From positions 124,001 to 188,000 of the forward strand of contig JAFQDD010000008.1 in the NCBI GenBank assembly GCA_017416145.1: a DNA stretch of 64,000 bases. The letters are read 5' to 3'. Source of the stretch: Spirochaetaceae bacterium. Lineage in GTDB: Bacteria > Spirochaetota > Spirochaetia > Treponematales > Treponemataceae. Below, one piece after another: positions 59,319-64,000 of this stretch. Each line of letters begins with the position of its first letter. Position 1 is the stretch's first letter. A program made the translations under genes and the position numbers. The notes beneath the pieces were generated by a model, which did not search any database, was not told where the DNA came from, and worked only from the letters and a program-made list of their open reading frames with translations.

Positions 59319-60737
59319 TTAAACCATTTGTTCAGGATGGAAAACCTCATCAAATTTTTCAGAAGTTAAAAATCCTAGAGCAACACAAGCTTCTTTTAGT
59401 GAAATATTGTCTTTGAATGCTTTTTTTGCAGTTTTTGCAGCATTTTCATATCCAATATATGGATTTAGAGCGGTTACAAGCATTAAAGAGTTGTGAAGAT
59501 TGTGGTGCATTTTTTCTTTGTCAGCTGTAATTCCAACAGCACAGTTGTTATTAAAAGAAACAATAGCTTCTGATAATAAACGAGCTGATTGTAGGAAGTT
59601 GTAGATACAAACTGGCATAAATACGTTTAGTTCAAAGTTACCTTGACTTGCAGCCATTCCAACAGTCACATCGTTACCCATAACTTGAACAGCAACCATT
59701 GTTACAGCTTCACATTGAGTTGGGTTTACTTTTCCTGGCATAATAGAAGAACCTGGTTCGTTTTCTGGAATGCGGATTTCTCCAAGACCATCACGAGGAC
59801 CAGAAGCTAACCAGCGAACGTCGTTAGCAATTTTCATCATATCAGCAGCAAGAGCTTTTAATGCACCGTGAGCAAAAACTAATTCATCTTTACTTGTTAA
59901 TGCGTGGAATTTGTTTCCAGCTGTAACAAATTCTTTTCCAGTTAATTTTGAAACTGCTTCTGCAACTTTTACGTCAAAGCCCTTTGGAGCATTTAGACCT
60001 GTTCCAACAGCTGTTCCACCAAGAGCAAGTTCTCTTAGAGGTTTTAGTGAAAGTTTAATTAGTTCCACATCTCTTTCTAGAGAAGTTCTCCAACCAGAGA
60101 TTTCTTGGCTAAATGTAATAGGAGTTGCATCTTGTAAGTGTGTACGACCTGATTTTACGATTCCTTCGTTTTCTTTTTCTAGACGTTTGAATGTGTTGAT
60201 TAAAAGTTCAACAGCAGGAATAACTTTATCTTCTAGAATTGTAACAGCTGCAATGTGCATAGCTGTTGGGAAAGTATCGTTTGATGATTGACTCATATTA
60301 ATATCATCATTTGGATGAAGAAGTTTTGCAACCTTTGAAGCGTCTTCAAAGAATGTGCCAGCTGGTAAACCAGAAGCAATTTCGTTACCACGGTTTGCAA
60401 TAACTTCGTTGGCATTCATATTTGATTGAGTACCACTTCCAGTTTGCCATACAACTAGTGGAAAATGGTCAAAAAGTTCACCAGAAATTACTTCATCACA
60501 AGCCTTAGAAATTGCATCTAATTTTTCAGAAGTCATTTTTTCTGGTTTTAGTGCGTTATTTGCCATTGCAGCAGCTTTTTTTAGAACACCGAAAGCCTTT
60601 GTAATTTCACGAGGCATTGTTTCTATTCCAACACCAATATTAAAGTTTTCGTGACTTCTTTCAGTTTGAGCTGCCCAGTATTTATTTGCTGGAACTTTTA
60701 CTTCGCCCATAGAATCATGTTCAACTCTGTATTCCAT
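59319..60737 (-). CDS. fumC: Fumarate hydratase class II
   Basis: Reversible hydration of fumarate to malate. The 472-residue protein has the superfamily signature GSSIMPGKVNPTQCE, plus WQTGSGTQSNMNANEVIAN, SQSSNDTFPTAMHI and RTHLQDATPITFSQE. Class II enzymes lack Fe-S clusters. The gene lies between the lactate/malate dehydrogenase-family gene and the hdr-flx-frd operon on the same strand, fitting a reductive route from oxaloacetate to succinate. Confidence 0.95.
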   Translation of the reverse strand: MEYRVEHDSMGEVKVPANKYWAAQTERSHENFNIGVGIETMPREITKAFGVLKKAAAMANNALKPEKMTSEKLDAISKACDEVISGELFDHFPLVVWQTGSGTQSNMNANEVIANRGNEIASGLPAGTFFEDASKVAKLLHPNDDINMSQSSNDTFPTAMHIAAVTILEDKVIPAVELLINTFKRLEKENEGIVKSGRTHLQDATPITFSQEISGWRTSLERDVELIKLSLKPLRELALGGTAVGTGLNAPKGFDVKVAEAVSKLTGKEFVTAGNKFHALTSKDELVFAHGALKALAADMMKIANDVRWLASGPRDGLGEIRIPENEPGSSIMPGKVNPTQCEAVTMVAVQVMGNDVTVGMAASQGNFELNVFMPVCIYNFLQSARLLSEAIVSFNNNCAVGITADKEKMHHNLHNSLMLVTALNPYIGYENAAKTAKKAFKDNISLKEACVALGFLTSEKFDEVFHPEQMV

Positions 60738-60787
60738 ATTTTTTCCTTGTTAAAAATTAAAATTGATTTTCGACTAAATACGCAAAA

Positions 60788-60817
60788 AGGCTTTAATTGC
60801 ATTTGCAACAAAAGCCT
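60788..60817 (-). terminator. Intrinsic terminator after the dehydrogenase gene
   Basis: AGGCTTT (60788-60794) pairs with AAAGCCT (60811-60817), with an inner TTGC/GCAA, followed by T residues on the minus strand. Confidence 0.65.
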
Positions 60818-60827
60818 ATGATTTTTT

Positions 60828-61775
60828 TTAGAATTGTAATTGGTTAATTACATCTTTTAGTGCGTCTGCACTTTTTTGAAGTTTTGCAACTTCATCATCT
60901 GTAAGTGGAGCATTTAGTCTTCCAGAAATACCATTTCGTCCAACGATTGTTAGAGTACTTAATGCAACATCAGAAATTCCGTATTCTCCGTGCATCATTG
61001 TAGATACTGTCAAAGAAGTGTTCATACCATTTAAGATACATTTACAAAGGTGACAAACAGAAATAGCAACAGCATAGAAAGTTGCACCTTTTCGTTTGAT
61101 TACTTTTCCACCAGATTTTCTGATGTAATCTTCAACTTCATCATAAACAAGAGTTGGAACAAGTTTGTCAGTATCGTGAAGACATGAAGCAAATTGACTT
61201 ACTTGAATATTTGAAATATTTGCGATTGACCAAGGAACAAAAGAAGAATCTCCGTGTTCGCCAAATACGTAAGCATGTACGTTTTTTTGGTTAATTGAAT
61301 AATATTCTGCAAGTCTTGCTCGTAAACGAGCTGTATCCAAAATTGTACCAGAACCAATAATTCTATTTTCTGGCAATCCAGATGTTTTGATAAATTGATA
61401 TGTAAGAATATCTACAGGATTTGCAACAATTACGTAGATTGCATTTGGAGCATACTTTGTAATTTGTGGAATAATTTGTTTTGTAATATTTACATTTGCT
61501 TGAGCTAAATCAAGACGTGTTTGACCAGGTTTTCTAGCTAAACCAGATGTTAAAATAACAATATCAGAACCTTTTGCATCTTCATAACTTCCAGCATAAA
61601 CTGAACAAGGAGCCAAAAATGGAATACCCTGACGGATATCCAAAGCTTCACCTAATGCTTTTTCAGTATTGATATCAATCATAACAATTTCAGAAGCTTG
61701 TCCTTGAACAGCTAGTGTGTAAGCGATTGTTGAGCCAACGCTACCAGAACCAATAATAGTTACCTTATTTCCCAT
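60828..61775 (-). CDS. Lactate/malate dehydrogenase family protein, malate-type specificity residue
   Basis: NAD-dependent 2-hydroxyacid dehydrogenase. The 315-residue protein has the Rossmann GxGxxG (IIGSGSVGSTIAYTLAVQG), VANPVDILTYQFIKTSGLP and the catalytic FGEHGDSS. By overall similarity it looks like L-lactate dehydrogenase. The active-site loop, however, reads SGLARKPGQTRLDLA, with Arg where Bacillus LDH has Gln102; Arg there is the classic malate dehydrogenase determinant. Adjacent fumC and frdAB also favour malate dehydrogenase. The call stays open between the two. AGGATGG precedes the ATG. Confidence 0.85.
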   Translation of the reverse strand: MGNKVTIIGSGSVGSTIAYTLAVQGQASEIVMIDINTEKALGEALDIRQGIPFLAPCSVYAGSYEDAKGSDIVILTSGLARKPGQTRLDLAQANVNITKQIIPQITKYAPNAIYVIVANPVDILTYQFIKTSGLPENRIIGSGTILDTARLRARLAEYYSINQKNVHAYVFGEHGDSSFVPWSIANISNIQVSQFASCLHDTDKLVPTLVYDEVEDYIRKSGGKVIKRKGATFYAVAISVCHLCKCILNGMNTSLTVSTMMHGEYGISDVALSTLTIVGRNGISGRLNAPLTDDEVAKLQKSADALKDVINQLQF

Positions 61776-62052
61776 AGTATACCATCCTATAATTAAAATA
61801 CAATTTCAGAGGTTTTTAAGTATATTGTACTTTTCAAACCTTTAAAAACGGAATTATCCAATTTTCAGTCGGATTTTACCACTTTTTAGACTTTATGTGA
61901 AGTATTCTATATTATTTTATTGATATAAATTTATTAAATAATTGTTATTTTTTTCACAATCAGGGAATATTTTAAGAGTAATTAGTCAAGAGCCTTTTTA
62001 TCCGAAAGATATTCTCTTGTTATTTTGGGAAAAATTTTATATTTTCTTAATT

Positions 62053-62799
62053 ATGAGATTTTACACAAAAACATTTTTACTAACTTTTTTATCAATTTTT
62101 TGTATTAGTTCCTTTGGATTTTCACAAAATTCTATAACTGTAAATTATCCTGAATCCTATTACATATTCAGAGATGAAACAATGAATGATGTAAACAAAA
62201 ATCTAGAGTATTACACTCCACTTTACAACAACATTGTTTCAGAAATATCTAGAGATTTTTCAGGAAACGAAAAAGAAATTATCCTTGCAAAAATCGAATA
62301 TTTTATGGGTCGACTTTATCGCAACAAAAAACAAAACAAGGACGCAGAAAACTTTTTCAATTCTGCCATCGAACGCTGCAAAAAAATCCTAAAAAAAGAA
62401 AACAATGTGGAAGCCAATTTGATACAAGCCGAATGTATCAGCCAAAATTGTATAATCAAAAGCACAGCATATGCAATTTCCAACGGTCCAAAAATTAAAA
62501 CCTTATCCCAAAAAGCACTAGATATTGATCCAGCCTACGGTTCAGCAAAATATATAAATAATTCCCAAAATATTTTCACCCCAACCCCTTTTAATAATTA
62601 CAAAGAAGGCGTAGAATGTTTAGATGAATTGCTTTTTACTGACAAATATCGTATGGACAAACTTGATATTTATTTTGCTTATTCAGCAAAAGGTTACGTT
62701 TGTATCCAAGAAAGAGACTTTGAAAAAGCAAGATATTGGATTGATTTAGCATTGGAAATTTATCCAGAAAATCAATATTTAATTGAACTTCGACCGTAA
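62053..62799 (+). CDS. Secreted TPR-like protein, unknown function
   Basis: The 248-residue product has a signal peptide (MRFYTKTFLLTFLSIFCISS, cleavage near FSQ) and helical repeats of TPR type (YFMGRLYRNKKQNKDAENFF near residue 85; AKGYVCIQERDFEKARYWID near the end). The start at 62053 is chosen because the signal peptide begins there. The frame is open upstream to 61942 but that part shows no coding character, and neither start has a clear ribosome binding site. Tightly followed by the deaminase gene. Confidence 0.65.
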   Translation: MRFYTKTFLLTFLSIFCISSFGFSQNSITVNYPESYYIFRDETMNDVNKNLEYYTPLYNNIVSEISRDFSGNEKEIILAKIEYFMGRLYRNKKQNKDAENFFNSAIERCKKILKKENNVEANLIQAECISQNCIIKSTAYAISNGPKIKTLSQKALDIDPAYGSAKYINNSQNIFTPTPFNNYKEGVECLDELLFTDKYRMDKLDIYFAYSAKGYVCIQERDFEKARYWIDLALEIYPENQYLIELRP

Positions 62800-62828
62800 T
62801 ATTGCTAAATAAAATCAGGAGTTTTCAT

Positions 62829-63317
62829 ATGGAAAGAAGAGATAAACACAATTATTATCTAGATTTAGCTGAAACTGTTTCTCAACGAGGAACTTGTTTA
62901 CGTCGCCATTTCGGAGCCGTAATCGTAAAAAATGATGAAGTAATTTCCACAGGTTATGTTGGTGCACCTAGAGGAAGAAAAAATTGCTCTGACATTGGGA
63001 TTTGTATCCGAGAAAAGCTAAATATTCCACGGGGAGAACGATACGAACTTTGTAGAAGTGTTCACGCCGAAGCTAACGCCATAATCAGTGCAAGTCGCGA
63101 CCAGATGATTGGAGCTTCTTTGTATCTTGTGGGAAAAGAAGTCACAAGTGGAGAATACGTAAAAAACAGTAATTGTTGTGGAATGTGTAAACGACAAGTG
63201 ATAAATGCTGGAATCGAATATGTGTATATTCGTGATACAAAAGATGATTTTAGAAAAATTGCTGTTCAAGATTGGATTACAGATGATGAAAGTCTTGAGG
63301 GCGTAAAAGGATACTAA
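62829..63317 (+). CDS. dCMP/cytidine deaminase family protein
   Basis: Zinc-dependent deaminase, most like ComE/dCMP deaminase; it would supply dUMP for thymidylate synthesis. The 162-residue protein has the zinc and catalytic motif SVHAEANAI and the second zinc motif NCCGMCKRQVINAG. It also has TCLRRHFGAVIVKNDEVIST, all family-typical. AGGAG lies 7 nt before the ATG at 62829. Preceded by the TPR gene and followed by a bidirectional terminator. Confidence 0.88.
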   Translation: MERRDKHNYYLDLAETVSQRGTCLRRHFGAVIVKNDEVISTGYVGAPRGRKNCSDIGICIREKLNIPRGERYELCRSVHAEANAIISASRDQMIGASLYLVGKEVTSGEYVKNSNCCGMCKRQVINAGIEYVYIRDTKDDFRKIAVQDWITDDESLEGVKGY

Positions 63318-63365
63318 AACTTACAAACTTTTTCCCCAATAAAATATCAAAATAATCTTACAAAG

Positions 63366-63396
63366 AAAAAGCCTGAGTTCAAAACCCAGGCTTTTT
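63366..63396. terminator. Bidirectional intrinsic terminator
   Basis: AAAAAGCCTG (63366-63375) pairs with CAGGCTTTTT (63387-63396). It serves both the deaminase gene (+) and asd (-). Confidence 0.85.
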
Positions 63397-63438
63397 CATT
63401 TTTATGTTTTCTAAAAATCTACAAATTTCAACTAAAAA

Positions 63439-64000
63439 TTATAGATTGTCAAAAAATCCTTTTGCTTTTAGAAGTTCTGCGTTTAAGATACCGCCTAGTG
63501 CAGCACCACGTTTTGTGTTGTGGCTTAGAGCAACAAAGCGAATATCAAATACTGGACATTTTCTTAAACGACCAACTGTAACAGCCATACCCTTGTCTGT
63601 TTCTCTGTCACGGCGTGGTTGAGGTCTGTTAGCTTCGTGGCGAACGTGGATTGGTTGAACTGGAGCGTTTGGCAAATCCAATTCTTGTGGAACACCACGG
63701 AAAGAAGTCCAAACTTTTTCGATTTCTTCAAGACTTGGTTTTTTGTCTTCTGGTAAGTCAAACTCCAAAGAAACACAAGCTGTGTGTCCGTCAATTACAG
63801 CAACACGGTTACAGTGTGCAGCAACTAAAGGAGCTGGTGCATTTTCGATTTTACCATTTTTTACAGTTCCCAAAATCTTTAGACATTCTTTTTCAGTTTT
63901 TTCTTCTTCGCCACCAATGTATGGAACAATATTGTCAATCATATCAAAAGATGAAACACCAGGATATCCAGCGCCACTAACTGCTTGCATAGTTGTAACA
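63439..64000 (-). CDS. asd: Aspartate-semialdehyde dehydrogenase (5' end outside window)
   Basis: Reduces aspartyl phosphate to the semialdehyde for lysine, threonine and cell-wall diaminopimelate or ornithine routes. About 187 C-terminal residues are visible, entering the window in frame as VTTMQAVSGAGYPGVSSFD. This matches the archaeal/fungal-type Asd catalytic region, with RGAALGGILNAELL near the end. The catalytic cysteine lies outside the window. An internal ATG at 63990 is not the start. Confidence 0.9.
   Translation of the reverse strand, partial: VTTMQAVSGAGYPGVSSFDMIDNIVPYIGGEEEKTEKECLKILGTVKNGKIENAPAPLVAAHCNRVAVIDGHTACVSLEFDLPEDKKPSLEEIEKVWTSFRGVPQELDLPNAPVQPIHVRHEANRPQPRRDRETDKGMAVTVGRLRKCPVFDIRFVALSHNTKRGAALGGILNAELLKAKGFFDNL

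Noticed and set aside
61942-62052. 37-residue N-terminal extension of the TPR protein
   Set aside because: The signal peptide begins at 62053; the upstream part lacks a ribosome binding site and would bury the signal.

Overview
The window comes from a low-GC spirochaete, most likely a host-associated, obligately anaerobic Treponema. Three things point there. There is a FliG paralogue with an N-terminal extension. There is a short alanyl-tRNA synthetase (598 aa) of the length seen in spirochaetes. Many secreted TPR, FGE-like and beta-barrel proteins sit among ferredoxin-based fermentation genes. No rRNA, tRNA, CRISPR array, insertion sequence or prophage was found. Coding density is high, and most genes lie in tight operons with ATGA or TAATG overlaps.

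Layout. 1-840: fliG paralogue, cut by the window edge. 1265-4666: yajC-secD-secF. 4791-7768: outer-membrane protein plus lipid glycosyltransferase. 7913-9960: FGE-fold protein and corA, the latter behind a 24-codon upstream ORF. 10290-11585: GH5 lipoprotein. 11709-13376: nfeD and SPFH genes separated by a tandem structured repeat. 13623-14410: DUF3800 gene with its leader RNA. 14664-20950: dnaE-yggT-recG. 20947-22416: an alternative sigma factor behind a sigma-54 promoter, and groES. 22418-28314: TPR lipoprotein, nusB, surA-like, alaS and a pseudouridine synthase. 28398-31009: transglutaminase-like protein, ruvC, yebC. 31262-37276: a five-gene operon of sugar dehydratase, aminotransferase and three molybdenum-hydroxylase-like subunits. 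37404-41421: membrane protein, MATE, MCP. 41568-45404: 2-oxoacid:ferredoxin oxidoreductase operon, interrupted by two foreign-looking genes. 45567-48647: MCP and Na/Pi transporter. 48783-61775: the redox region. 62053-64000: TPR protein, dCMP deaminase, asd (partial).

The redox region reads as a reductive succinate pathway. A lactate/malate dehydrogenase-family gene with a malate-type specificity residue and fumC lead into one long operon. Its order is hdrB-hdrC-hdrA-flxD-flxC-flxB-flxA-frdB-frdA, then an AspT/SucE-type exporter and a NuoE-like [2Fe-2S] protein. Placing an HdrABC-FlxABCD complex next to soluble fumarate reductase subunits suggests NADH/ferredoxin-coupled fumarate reduction without a membrane anchor. 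This is the best candidate for an undescribed system here.

Other strong signals are these. The molybdenum hydroxylase-like large subunit has lost its cofactor motifs while its Fe-S and FAD partners remain intact. Two families of intergenic structured repeats show compensatory base changes; one is bounded by Shine-Dalgarno-like direct repeats. A near-perfect sigma-54 promoter drives the RpoS-like sigma gene. Four 11-bp-spaced Pho-type boxes precede the phosphate transporter. Six genes have a -10 box only 6-7 nt before the start codon and no ribosome binding site, which suggests leaderless transcripts.
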